This document shows positions 1-11,340 of a stretch of 64,000 bases of DNA, piece by piece. The stretch lies in NCBI GenBank assembly GCA_947095535.1, contig OX352772.1, positions 314,350,018 through 314,414,017 on the forward strand, written 5' to 3'. The stretch's first letter is position 1, and each line of letters starts with the position of its first letter. The notes under the pieces are model-generated. The model saw nothing but the letters and a program-made list of their open reading frames with translations, was not told the DNA's origin and made no database searches. Origin of the DNA: Poecilobothrus nobilitatus (Eukaryota; Arthropoda; Insecta; Diptera; Dolichopodidae). A program made the position numbers and the translations under genes.

Positions 1-129
1 AAATAATAAAATGTAACTTAAACATAAACTTATATTTTTTTTGTTCAAAATATTTTTTAAAAAAAAGAATAGTTTTAAATTTTAATTTTAAAGGTTCAAA
101 ACAAATCAACAGCAGTATAAATATTTATT

Positions 130-435
130 AGGTTTTATGAAAAAAGTTCCGGAAATAGCAAAAGGCTTTACAAGACTTTTTTTTTCTGTTGGTACAGAAT
201 TTGTGCGCACAACAGGTTCTACTTCAGATTTTATTTCGTCCAAAACATAGTTGAATGACTCCTTATTCAACCTAAAACTTTTCTGAAAACTACATAAAGT
301 AGGTAAATTGTAGCCAAAAAAAAATAAACAATTAATTTTTGTAATTTACTCTTCATGCGATAATTCCATTAAATTTGAGGAATCTCTCAAAATTATTCGT
401 TTTCTTTTTATATTTTTTTTTGCAGCTTCATTTTC
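130..435 (-). pseudogene. PIF/Harbinger (HARBI1-like) transposase N-terminal fragment
   Basis: Read on the minus strand, about 100 codons resemble the start of a PIF/Harbinger DDE nuclease. The piece beginning at the higher coordinate reads KRIILRDSSNLMELS, like the basic N-terminal lead of these proteins. After an in-frame stop near 350 and a frame change it continues as SFRLNKESFNYVLDEIKSEV and then a Pro-Thr-rich stretch. RLNKESF...L is the usual signature just before the nuclease core. The DDE core itself is absent, since the reading dissolves into AT-rich sequence toward position 120. The family normally cuts and pastes at 3-bp TWA targets. Inference: a dead 5' fragment of an autonomous element. 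The family assignment rests on remembered motif patterns and needs a protein search. Confidence 0.55.
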
Positions 436-489
436 TGAACATCCAAAACATTTTTATTAACGAATTAAAAATAACCCAATTTATAAAAC

Positions 490-625
490 TGTCAAAATCA
501 GTTGTTTAGCTCAGGCAATTCAGCGCGGAACAAATAAAATTTTCGCGTTTAGCTGAACATAATTGCGTGGCGAACACGTTGAAGCTGCGTGGCGTACACG
601 TTCCGCCATTTAATGGAATAGACAT
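490..625. repeat. GC-rich patch with a direct repeat next to the Harbinger fragment
   Basis: This patch is clearly richer in G and C than its surroundings. It carries two near-identical 17-mers, tgcgtggcgaacacgtt and tgcgtggcgtacacgtt, about 26 bases apart, plus cgcg-containing words. It lies upstream of the Harbinger-like fragment with respect to the minus strand. It could be the subterminal or promoter part of the same transposon, but no inverted partner is visible in the window. Confidence 0.4.
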
Positions 626-660
626 GAATATATGCTTTCTTTACCAGTAGACAGTTAAAG

Positions 661-3171
661 AAGTAAAATTCTTTTCGATTAAAATTTAACATTCTTATAG
701 AATTCCTTATAATAAACAAGGAATTTAGACCTATTTAAAATAGTAAAACATATGCAATTCAAATATACATTAAAAATTATTTTACTTAATTAGTTTATTC
801 TTTTGAAGTTAAAATATTTGAGATCCTTTTTATATTTTATCAATTAGAATCTTTTAGTTGTCAGATATAGTAAAACACACATATATATACATATATATAT
901 ATATATTTTTTTTTATTTACTCTATTGCAGTGTTATTTTATCTTCAAAATCTCTTCTCCTTCTTATTTATAAAATCAAATATAAAGAAGAATTTTTAAGA
1001 ATGGAATGCATTTTTTTTTTTTTTTTTGTAGAATCATTTGTAGAACAAGTGAATTTTCTCACATTTTAGATGATTTTGTGTTTCCGTGTTTACCTACTTT
1101 GATTTTTTTTCTTCTTAAAAATTTTTTTTTTTGTTTTATTAAGTTTATTATTTTTCTTCTGTTTTTTTAGTTTTAAATTTAGTTAACTAGAATAAGTGGA
1201 TCTAAAAGTTGAATATTATGCAGGAATGAACAGTATATATGAACACATATGAATTTCATGCAAAGGACAAAATTTAAAAAAAAAAAAGTTTTTTTTTTTG
1301 ATTTTTTTTTTTTTTTTTCGTTACAGGATGATATAAAAATTATTGATGCAGAGACTGCAGGTGCTACAACTCATAAAATATCATGAATTTAATACTAAAG
1401 GAAAGAATTTCAATATTATTATTAGTTTTTCATAGTAAAGATGTGAATAAAATTATTTATAGAAGAAGAAAAAAGACGAAGGAAAAAAAGAGAGAGAGAA
1501 AGAGAGAAAGGAGTGATATGAATATAAAAATTATTTATTTATAATGGGAGAAAAAAAATAAACGTTATAAAAAAAATTTGTAATAATTTTAGTTTAAATA
1601 ATTTTTGGTTTCATGTTTTACATTTTCAAATAGTTTTTATATACCTTATAAGTAAAATTATTTCCATAATATTAAATTATTATAGTTTGATATATAATGA
1701 AATTTGTTTTTTGATTTAGTTTTTTTAAACTTCACATCTTAGCAATTATCTATAGATGTACATATTATATTGAAAATAAAATTATATACCTATTGATTAT
1801 ACAAATTATTTTATATGAGAATATCATATGAATTTTCTTTTTTGTTAACCTTTCATAAATTAATTCGAAAATAATTTGTTTTTATTTGGGGGATGAAAAA
1901 TGTTTTTCCAAAGAAAAAATAAACTTTCAGTTCAGTTCTTCAGTTCAGTTAAAAATCTTATATTAAAAGGAGCTGAAGAGTCAATTGAAAGAGTTTTTAT
2001 ATCAAAAAGAGCTAAATTGAAAATCATGTCTTAAAATTTAAATTACAAAATTCTGTATTAAACAAAAACTGACTTACAAAATTGTGAATTACAAATTTTT
2101 GTAAAATTGATGAAGAATTAAAATGAGGGCTACATCTTTCAAATTTTGAGCAAATGATTGAAATTCTGATTTTATAAGCTCAACTCTTATAACATTTGTA
2201 TAGCGGCACTCAAAATTATTGTGCTAAATCAGAATTTCAAAAACAAAAAAGAATATTGTAATTAAGATTTATGCATTCTCTTCTATATTTTACATATAGA
2301 CTTAATACACCTCTTGTAAAATCTAAAAAAAAAACATATTTTATGGGGCATTGAATTAATTACGCCTGAATTATTTCTGCACATTACTTTTGTATGGCGT
2401 TATTATGGTTGGTTTTTTCAGAAATTAATTTTATCCGCTAGAATAAAGTGTTGTTTTTTTTTTTATTTTCGTATTCTGTAAATAGAGTTTATTCTTTTTG
2501 TTATGAGGAGAAAATTTAGATTTTAATAAAAAAATTTCATTTGATGGGGGAAAATTTTTTTTATCGGTTCGAACAAAAATTTAAACAAAAAATTTGGGAA
2601 GTTATAATTTTTGGTATAATTACGAAATTTACAATAACATATTTTATGTAATTTTATTTTAAATTGCAATAATACTCGTCTTAACATTTTTTATATTCTA
2701 TTTTGACATTATTTTTTATGGTGGGTTTTTACAAAAGGAAAATCCATTTTTCCGTTTTTTCAAGCTAATTTAATACTCATTAATTTTCAGTGGAATTAAT
2801 TTATTTCAGAAATGAATTTTGTCCGTTCAGTTTTCCATTGCATGTCTGAAACTCAAAAAACAAAAAAAAAAATTAGAATTAGTTAGCATAAAACTAAATA
2901 TTAAAAAGATCATTAATAAACTCTATTATTTTATTACTAGAAAACTTTATATGCTATACCTGTGATCTTCTGGTTCATTAGAAAATATCTCAAATAACGA
3001 AAAAATTTCAGGAAAATTATACGATTTGTACATTAATTGCTCAATAATAGTAGGCTAACAAATTTTTAAAAGTAAGTAAATTAGATTAAGTGTTTAGATT
3101 CAGTTAGACTTAGATTTATTCATATGTAGTTTTTTACATATATACCTAAAATCAAATCTAAGATGTTTTAA
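661..3171. other. AT-rich non-coding stretch
   Basis: No gene is visible. The stretch has long A and T runs, a short TA/CA microsatellite at about 879-906, and purine-rich agagag sequence at about 1480-1512. A small inverted repeat, ttgaaattctgattt at about 2158-2173 against aaatcagaatttcaa at about 2225-2240, could form a hairpin. Poly-T runs occur near 1011-1028 and 1289-1318. Confidence 0.6.
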
Positions 3172-3843
3172 ATTTTTATACCCGTATGAACTATGTTCAA
3201 GCGAGATAGGAGGAACTTAGTAGGAACTAGGTGGCCATAAAACTTGATCGTGATTTGTAAGATTTCAGATCGATAGCTTCATTAAGTTTCAAGAGGTGCA
3301 AGAATCCTGAACCGGCTGCTCTAGACCAACTAAATTTTACAAAAGTTGTTGGCATATAACCTCTTTACTAAATTTCAGATTACTAGCTTTAGTAGACACG
3401 GAGTTATTTTTATTTAAAAAGAGAAGTTGTATGGCAGCTACCCGAACCTATCGTACCATCATTACCAAATTTTACAGAAGTTGTTGCCATAAAACTTGAT
3501 CATCATTTGCAAAATTTCTGATATCTTGAATAGATACTGAGTTATTTCCATATAAAGAAAGAAGTTGTATGGCAGCTACTCGAACCCGGCGGCCAAAAAT
3601 GCTGAATTTAAATAGCAAAACTAATAATTTTGCAAATATGACGTACAAAAAATTTCAGCCTCCTAGCACCTTTATTTTTTGAGTTATCGTGCGGACGGAC
3701 GTACATGGCTTAATCGACTCAAAATTTGATTCTGAGCGGATCCATACCTTTGACACTATATTTAGCTCGACTCCTTTAAGGTGCCGCAAACGTAATGGCA
3801 AATTTATTATACCCTTGAACATAGTTCATACGGGTATAAAAAT
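3172..3843. mobile_element. Repeat with TATACCC terminal inverted repeats (family T, copy 1)
   Basis: The ends are perfect 30-bp inverted repeats (3172-3201 and 3814-3843) starting atttttatacccgtatgaac. The interior has no transposase. It holds two or three internal tandem-like blocks around the words gttgtatggcagctac and ccgaacc. Its right third carries gcggacggacgtacatggct, gattctgagcggatcc and cgtaatggcaaattta. The same right-hand blocks recur at 58872-59971 and 63525-63940. This is a non-autonomous, MITE-like dispersed repeat. No clear target duplication beyond A/T-rich flanks was found, so the superfamily is open. Confidence 0.75.
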
Positions 3844-4065
3844 AATAAGAAAAGCAAGAATAAAAATAATTTTTAAACATTAGAGATGCAATGATTAAAG
3901 AATTAAAATTTCTTATTTTTTGTTTGAGCGACATGGTATTTTTGCACCAAAGACTATTTCTGTCAATATAAAAAAGATCAGTTAAGAAAATTGTTTATAT
4001 TTCAACATAAAATTAAATTCTTTTGAAGTTGTGAAAACAAATCATTTCAGAAAATAAAAGTAAAT

Positions 4066-4077
4066 ATTTCAGATTTT
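4066..4077. repeat. Left target-site duplication of the SINE at 4078-4275
   Basis: The 12-mer atttcagatttt is found again exactly at 4276-4287, on the other side of the SINE. This marks a LINE-mediated insertion. Confidence 0.8.
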
Positions 4078-4275
4078 TTTTTTTATTTTTTTTTAATGAA
4101 TTTCTCTGCCACATAAATGTGAACAGGAAATTACACAGCCTTTCTTGTTCAGGCGTGGCTGTAAATGTCGTAAAGGGGAATAATTCTTACGACGTGTGTG
4201 GGATACCAACCCACACTTTCTCGGTGTTTACAGCATATTTTATACGCTCTTACCCACTAGGCCATCGAGGCCCCC
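4078..4275 (-). mobile_element. tRNA-derived SINE (family S1), full-length copy
   Basis: On the minus strand the element starts GGGGGCCTCGATGGCCTAGT. It contains an A-box-like TGGCCTAGTGG, then a degenerate B box GGTTGGTATCCC about 50 bases later, so the head is tRNA-derived. The body includes acgacatttacagccacgcc and aggctgtgtaatttcctg, which recur in the other S1 copies. The tail is A-rich and abuts the TSD. Perfect 12-bp TSDs (4066-4077, 4276-4287) support retrotransposition by a LINE reverse transcriptase. It does not encode protein. Confidence 0.85.
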
Positions 4276-4287
4276 ATTTCAGATTTT
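4276..4287. repeat. Right target-site duplication of the SINE at 4078-4275
   Basis: An exact copy of the 12-mer at 4066-4077, directly after the tRNA-like head of the SINE. Confidence 0.8.
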
Positions 4288-6320
4288 ATTAACAAAACAA
4301 ATTCAATAAAAATCAGATTCTTATATATTAAATTTTACAGTTTAGCACAAATAGGACGATTACACACACTACAAAATCTTCTCATTTTCCGATAGAGTTT
4401 ATTTATTTCCAAATATATAATACGTACCAGAAAATTCTTATCACTTGCTGCTGCCATCAGTTACTTGGGAGCAAAAAAGTATTTGACTATACTATATGAC
4501 GGAGCATCTTTTTATTATTTATGTCAAAATAATCGTTGAACATTCAAGTCAGATTTGGTCTCCGTATCGTGATATAGATATTTCTGGCAATGAACTCGAA
4601 TTTTTTTAAGGTTTGCCTTACGTCAGTTTGTATAGACTGATTTAATAAGTTTTCTTCTTTTAGAAGCTAGATTTTCTCTAATAAACCTTCAATTAACTCT
4701 AGTCAAAACCTCAAATATTGGTGACCATCTTATTTATTTAGCAAATCATATGCATACCAATGAAATTTAGCGAAAATTGGAACAATTTAAGATTGGTGAA
4801 ACTTTTTACTATATATTTCATACCAATCAACAGATTACGGAAGGTTTGAACCTATATTGTGAATATTAAGGGAGACCAACTTAATCGCCGAGCTTCTTGA
4901 TATAAATGCTAATAAAATCAAATTAAGAATTTATGTGTCAATGGCAATCAAAACATGAATCAAAGTTTAAATTAATCATCGTAGTTTTTTTAACATCATA
5001 TTACGAATGGAAGTATGATTTCGTAGTAGTTTAAACTCTAGCTGTCTAATATAAAAATAAAATTAATGTTAATCCGATATCAAACTAATAAAACTAACAA
5101 TATTAAACTAATAATATTATTTACTAACCTAGTAACATCTGTAAATGAAGATTCCATTAGTTAGTGCTGGTTTTCTAAATGAAAATTGTCTGATCCATAA
5201 TTTTGAATAAATAAATAATTAAATAATAAAAAACATAGAAACAAAAACATAGAATAATAAAGAATAATATAATAAAATAATAAAGTGGTATAAACGTAAG
5301 TGAATATGTAAAAGAAACACGAAAAAAAAACTATTACAAATTAAACTCCCATAGCAGTGATAATGCTCAACCATCTAATGTAACCATCTATTACATATCT
5401 AGGGAAAAAATTGTATCTTAATTGTATCAAATATTTAAAATCTTGGTTGCTTCTGCATTTGTAGTATTTAGTTCAGTTTTTTAGCAAGATTTTAATCTGA
5501 AGCATATTTTAACATTCATAGCATAATGTAGCATATGTTTCATTAAGATGTAGCATATTTTAACATTTTAAAATCTAAAGAATTTTACAACCGAATCATT
5601 GATACCCTATTTAAAATTACGTAATTGCAAAAAAAAATCTTGTAATTGCGTAATATTAAATATTGTGGAAATACTGGAATATTTACAAATTGTTCATTAT
5701 AAAATTAAAAAATTTTTAAGCATAATTTTAGATATTGGCTAAATTTTTACTTTTGGATATCTATGGGATATTAGTTGAGCCTTTTTACTACAGATAATTA
5801 CTATATCTTTTACATAATTCATGTAAGTAATTACGTATATGTGTAAGCAATGAGATATATTAAAAAACTTATAATATATTATTTTCTAATTTTTTAAATA
5901 TTGTATTTTTTGGTTTTTTTTTTTTGTTTTTTTTTCGCAATTTACTAAATGCAAAAATGTTATTTTATTTCCTTCTTATGTTATTTATGAGTTTTTGTAG
6001 CGTGCAACCTTGCTGCAAGTAAAATTTTTTGGCAATTTTAAACTCCAAAAAAATAAAATATGCAATTATAAAATTGTTTATTCGTTTGTTATTTGTACAT
6101 TTTTACGTTATGGAATTTAACCTTCTTGTCAATACAAATATAAAAGTATGTGACATGATTAATTGGAAGCGATAAATTAAAACAGAGTTGTGTTAATTTA
6201 AAAGAAGATAATATTGAACATTTTTATATTCAAAAGATCTCTAAATTTAGTTTAATAATTTCCGATTTGAATAATATATTGTTATTTAAAATCAGAAAGT
6301 TTTTCGTCTTAAATATTTAT
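4288..6320. other. AT-rich stretch, part of moderate complexity
   Basis: The part from about 4440 to 5040 has fewer homopolymers and may be an old, unrecognisable transposon, but no reading frame or repeat could be assigned. From 5040 to 6320 the sequence is simple and AT-rich, with short runs such as aataataaagaataat near 5250 and a T-rich block near 5910-5935. No gene is seen. Confidence 0.5.
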
Positions 6321-6322
6321 AC

Positions 6323-6800
6323 TAGATTAGATTAGATTAGATTGTCATTTAAGAAGTATATATGACACTGCGACCTTTTGATGTAAAATTCATTGTGTTT
6401 CACCTGTTATTATGTGTTGTGAATTTTAATACACTATACCTCCACTTATAATACTTCTGTCAGCCCACAGCCTCTAAGAAAGTAAAGCAATATGCACATA
6501 TCTTACTCGAATTAAAACTTCGCAGTTTTTTTTGAGTATATGACCAAGAGTTTCTTCTTCTTGACAGGATCTGTATATATCGTCACTTTCTATTCTAATT
6601 TTCTTTAAGTGTCCCTTTAGCTGGAAGTATCCCGACACGAATCCTATTTGATATCTTAGTATATTTTTTACTGATTTCTATGATTTTATCATATCTTTTC
6701 TGGTTATAGTTTCTCAGAAGCTCCTTAAATTGTCTGAGTCAGGATTTTTCATTCCATAGTTTGCTCCTACAGTTTTTTTCTTCGATTTTTAGCGCATTAA
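6323..6800 (-). pseudogene. LINE 3' end: decayed reverse-transcriptase C-terminus with TAGAT-repeat tail
   Basis: On the minus strand, sequence from about 6600 down to 6475 reads RIESDDIYRSC, then QEEEETLGHIL, then CEVLIRVRYVHIALL and a stop. This matches the Cys-containing, Glu-rich C-terminal end of R1/jockey-superfamily reverse transcriptases (pattern C-x-x-EEET-x-x-H-x-L-C-x-C-x-A-L). Further upstream (6600-6800) the frame is broken by stops. After the stop comes about 130 bases of 3' UTR, ending in (TAGAT)n at 6323-6343, which on the minus strand is a short 3' tandem tail. Dead fragment. The exact clade is not certain. Confidence 0.7.
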
Positions 6801-7013
6801 GCCCTCGCATACTAATTGAGATTTAATTGCTTATGAGTTTAGTGTTTTTATGGCTGCTTGGCAGTCTGATATTTATGTTAAATGATTAATACTTTAATTC
6901 TAGTGGAGGTGCGATAATCATTTGACCTAAAAATACTATTAACAATTAATACCTTCAAAATTGTTTGAGTATATAGTAATCAATCCTAACTAAACGCTAT
7001 TTAATTCATAGAA
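6801..7013. other. Stretch with no assigned feature
   Basis: Moderately complex AT-rich sequence between two retroelement remnants. It may be the 5' continuation of the LINE piece, but no reading could be followed. Confidence 0.4.
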
Positions 7014-7256
7014 AATATTTCCTATGTATATCGTATTTTCATATTTTTTTTTTCCTGGGGGAGGTGGGAATCTTCCCAAGATACGAAAAATTCCCCCTTG
7101 ATAGTGTCATATTCTTATTAATTAAACCCGATATAAATATTTCCTATGTATATCGTATTTTCATATTTTTTTTTCCTGGGGGAGGTGGGAATCTTCCCAA
7201 GATACGAAAAATTCCCCCTTGATAGTGTCATATTCTTATTAATTAAACCCACCTCT
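7014..7256. repeat. Tandem duplication, two copies of about 122 bp
   Basis: The word cctatgtatatcgtattttc occurs at 7021 and again at 7143. The two units are almost identical throughout, including ctgggggaggtgggaatctt and cccccttgatagtgtcatat. They differ mainly in T-run length. The high identity suggests a recent duplication within a SINE-like element. Confidence 0.9.
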
Positions 7257-7590
7257 CCTTAAAGCCATTATAATGCGATGAAATCCCTAACTGCTATCGA
7301 AGTATATTGGCTAGAAAGTAGGGATAGAAGAAGATAAGACAAGGATACGATTACATTCAATTGGGAGTGGAACTGTTAAAGAACAATGAATCCGCCTATT
7401 TTTATTACTATTTTGCTAATAGTAACTATATTTACTGACCATCTGTGTACTAAAACTGACGATCTGTATAGCTGTACAATTTATCGACCATCAACTGTTA
7501 CAACATGCAGTAATATTTAACCTCTTTCTGCATGAGGTAATAATTGAAGGCCTGCATGGGGTAATAATTGAATTGATTTTAAAATGGGAT
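7037..7590 (-). mobile_element. SINE-like element of family S2, copy 1
   Basis: The T-run followed by cctgggggaggtgggaatct is the minus-strand A tail and 3' end of family S2, seen also at 28985-29466. Shared blocks include aatgaatccgcctattattta-like sequence near 7387 and gttacaacatgcagtaat near 7498. No tRNA-like head could be read at the expected higher end, so this copy may be 5'-truncated or its head decayed. The left end is duplicated in tandem (7014-7256). Confidence 0.6.
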
Positions 7591-10500
7591 TTAAAAATAT
7601 CTTACAATTTTTATGTTTAACGGTATTTTATCTATATTATTATAAAAAAAAAATTATTTTTTTTTAACAGTTTATTTGTTTATCCTTGCAGAGAAAAACT
7701 ATTGCATGGTTCAAGTAACTACAGAGTAAAGTAATTTAAGTATTGACATACAGTGCAAAATAAAAAAAAAAAAAAGTAGTTGAATTGAAGAATGGAACAT
7801 AAATGCAAGAAATCATTTTGATGCAAATGAAGGATATACAAGTAAAAAAAAAAATATAACAAAAAACTTGTAGATACGTAAATATATAATATAAATACTC
7901 GAAAAAGTTCTACGCAAATACATATAATTTGAAATAAAAATAAAAAATAATAAAAAATAATAAAACTTTCAACTATTATAAAGTTAAAAAGAATAAAAAC
8001 CAAATTTTCACTATAGGATAACAAATAAAAGCAGGAAAAACAAACAAAAAAAAAAAAGTTTGTAATACCATAAAAGAAGTTAAAACTACATTTTGTAAAA
8101 TTTATGTAAAGTTCGCGACTTATGAAAAATAAATTGATATTTGGCAAAATTTCAAGGATTACTGATGATGATAAAAAAAAAAATAAAACAAACAAAAATT
8201 GAAATAACCCCATTTATTTTTTTTTTTTATTCAACTTTTGAACTTATCTATTATATATGGTGAATTATATTAAATATTTTTTTTTATTTTAAAAGAAAAA
8301 TTATTATTGAATAATATAAAAATTAACTGTCCGTCAGTTATTATCTTCAGTTATTTAAGCGAAGTATTTTGCTAATCAATGTATTGTCGTTATAGAATCG
8401 AACTGGCAATATGAAATAAATTTACACAAGTGGGATTAAATGAAAGGAACATGAAAAATTATTATGTAAAGTGCATTGGAAATTTATTTTTTTATATTTT
8501 CAAGTTGGTAACGTGTAGTTTTTTTTTTATATCCATAACTTAAAAATCAATTTCAAAATATATTTTGAATCTTTTTGCTCTACTCATGATATACAAAAAA
8601 AAAAATCCTTTTTATATAATAATCATAATATGTATTCAATTTGTTGGTTTTGCAATCAATGCCAAAAGGTCAATTGCTTAACAAATTATAGAAAATCTCT
8701 AGAGTAGATTCTAAAAAATGATCCTTAAAATAGTTGTTGATGTAATTCATATAGTTTTTCATTAAAGAACTATAAAAGGTATATTTATATTGTTTAAGGA
8801 TACAGGTTGAAGTTCATGAAGAACCTGCAATAAAGTAAAGGAAATCGGATCAGAGGAAATTTTTGATTAATAAAAATCAAGAGAGTTGAAGAATAATATT
8901 TTTTTTTTTAAATATTAAAGTCATAAAATGTTTTAACTAATTGAAATAAACAGGATATCAATAATATACCAAAATATGGTTCATACAATTCGTTGTTAAA
9001 TTGAATAATTTAAGAAATTTTCTATTTAAATAAAAAAAAAATATGTTATTGTAATTATAATGTTGGTTATTTTTATATCACTTTTATTTATGTAATTTTT
9101 ATTTTTTATTTTGGTTCTTTTTTTTACCTATTATATTACTAATGTTTTCCCATTTGCTATGAAAAGAAAAACAAAAACAAAAACTGAATATTTAGAATGA
9201 AAATTTTATCCAGCCAAAATAGAAATTTTTTTTTTCACGGAGATATTATTCCTTTTTTTTTGTTACCGGCTGCATACATGAATGTATAGGGTAGGTATTG
9301 TCTTCACATACAGGGTAGTAATCTGAAATTTTATTTTTTGTAATTTTCTGTCTGTGTGTGTGCCTATGGGCACGTTTACAGGCTAAAGACTGAGCGGAAT
9401 TTTTTGACATTTCATGTTTGAGATTTTAACGTAAATATCTCGAATTGAAGCAAATCAGATCGAACAATCGCAAGTACATAGTAGTTTACTTAATTTACTT
9501 ACTTAGTTAATTTTTTGTATATGTTCTATAATGCGTATGAAGCAAAATTCAAAATGAATGTTCTATTTTGCGTATGAAGCAAATTTTTGTTAGCAGATTC
9601 AATATTAATGTAAGTACGTATATTATATAGTATATACGTATAAAAATTTATGTTTCTTTTGTATGTATATATGAATATATTAAATAAATTTGTTTACACT
9701 TTTTTATTATTATTTTTTATTTCTAATATTTTTGAATGAAAAAGAATATCATGTACATCTATATGGATGTATGTATGAATGTACATATTTTTACAATAAT
9801 TAATTCATTACCTACATTTGTTAATGAACAAACATGTTGTTAGATTTAATATAAATTGTTATATAAAAAATCTATAAAATTCCTGTAATAGCGTTCGGTT
9901 CTGTGGTGAACATAGCTGATTTTTTTTTTTTTTTTATATATATTTGTCTTTTTTTCTTGAAAAATGGAAAATTCAAGCGTTACAAATTCACTATTTTCTA
10001 TTATAAAATTTATTGAATATAAATATTCATACATACATACATACATATATATAAATATTTATTATCTATATTTGTACATAATTTATAAGTTTGAGTAAAT
10101 ATGATGATTGCATATACATACATATATAAGAAAGAAAATGACAGAAAAACTATATCTATGTATATATACTTAGAAGAAAAATATCTTTTAGTTTAATATT
10201 TCTTAAAAGAATAAACATATTATTTGTGCATCTTATTTTATAATGATTTACCAATATTGAATGTCTTATATTTTAAGGATGAAATTCAAAATTTTAGAAA
10301 ATTTTAAAGAATTTTTAATGCGGAACTTTTGATTATATTTGAAAAAGTGAAATAATATAATAGAAAATATAAAAATTAAACGAAATCATTGAAAATTTAA
10401 TATTAAAAATTTATAATAATATATTTTATAGATTTCAAATTGATAGATTTATTATGGATGTACATATATAGAGTTATTATATTATTTTTAAAATATAATT

Positions 10501-10757
10501 CTTTAAGATTAAATATATAATAAAATATTTAAAAATCAATTATATTACAATTAAAATATCATTGAATTTCTATATTTCGTTATTTGATTTTTGTCATTTA
10601 ATTTTGAGGTTCAATTCAAAAAAAAATAATATTTATATAAAAGAATATTTTAAAGATAATTATGTAATTGAAAATATTAAAATTTTATATTCAAAGAGAA
10701 ATTTTTTTGAAATATCTAGATATACAATAAAAAAAAATTAAATTAGATAGCTTAACT
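7591..10757. other. AT-rich non-coding stretch
   Basis: The stretch is made of A and T runs and short TA/CA repeats (for example catacatacatacata near 10029-10045). The block at 9235-9480 is more complex: accggctgcatacatg, gtctgtgtgtgtgcctatgg and tttacaggctaaagactgag recall the ends of dispersed repeats, but no partner copy was found in the window. No coding sequence is supported. Open frames here (for example 7719-8213 on the minus strand) are translations of A-rich DNA. Confidence 0.55.
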
Positions 10758-10765
10758 TTTAGAAT

Positions 10766-11330
10766 AAGGGTACGTTCACATCAGATGCATGCATCTGAAT
10801 GGAAAATTTTGTTTGGTTGAAAAGATATATCGTATTCATTATCTGTTTTCCTTTTGCAAATTTAAGTAACAAAAATTTTGTATCCTCTAAAAGATGTAAA
10901 CAGGATGCAAAAATGTTAACCTAATTATTATTTAAAAAATATTGACGACATTAAACGAAGTAAAATATTAATTCTAAAACAATACTGCTATAATTATATT
11001 TTAGAAAGATGATATTTTAAATTCTTAAAATAATTTTTTTTTTTAAATTTAAACAAAAATACAATATAATGTAGTCTTACATTTTTTATAAACTTAAAAA
11101 TTTAATATAATCCTTTGTAAACTAATGTCATTTAATGTCAAAAAAAAATTTTTATTTTCATTTCCCCTGCTAAAAATGTTAAAATAAAAATTTTGTCATT
11201 TATGAGCATGCTTAAAAGAGTGGATGCATGTTGGATACAAAATATTCGTTAATATTTCCAAAGAGTAAACGAAGTGTAACTGCAATATATTTTACATCCG
11301 GATGCATGCATCTCATGTGAATGCACCCTT
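10766..11330. mobile_element. MITE with AAGGGT(A/G)C(G/A)TTCACAT inverted ends
   Basis: The left end aagggtacgttcacatcaga and the reverse complement of the right end, aagggtgcattcacatgaga, form a terminal inverted repeat of about 30 bp. Both arms contain the 12-bp palindrome gatgcatgcatc. The interior (about 500 bp) is AT-rich with no frame. The octamer tttagaat lies directly before the left end (10758-10765) and two bases beyond the right end (11333-11340), so it may be the target duplication with a small end shift. The 8-bp size would fit hAT, but the superfamily is not proven. Confidence 0.75.
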
Positions 11331-11340
11331 AATTTAGAAT

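Noticed and set aside
3689..3883. Open frame of 64 codons at the right end of T copy 1
   Set aside because: It lies inside the terminal part of a non-coding repeat and runs through the inverted end.
7719..8213. Longest open frame outside the hAT gene in the first 40 kb (164 codons, minus strand)
   Set aside because: It is a Phe/Leu/Tyr/Ile-rich translation of A-rich plus-strand DNA, with no domain, splice signal or start context.
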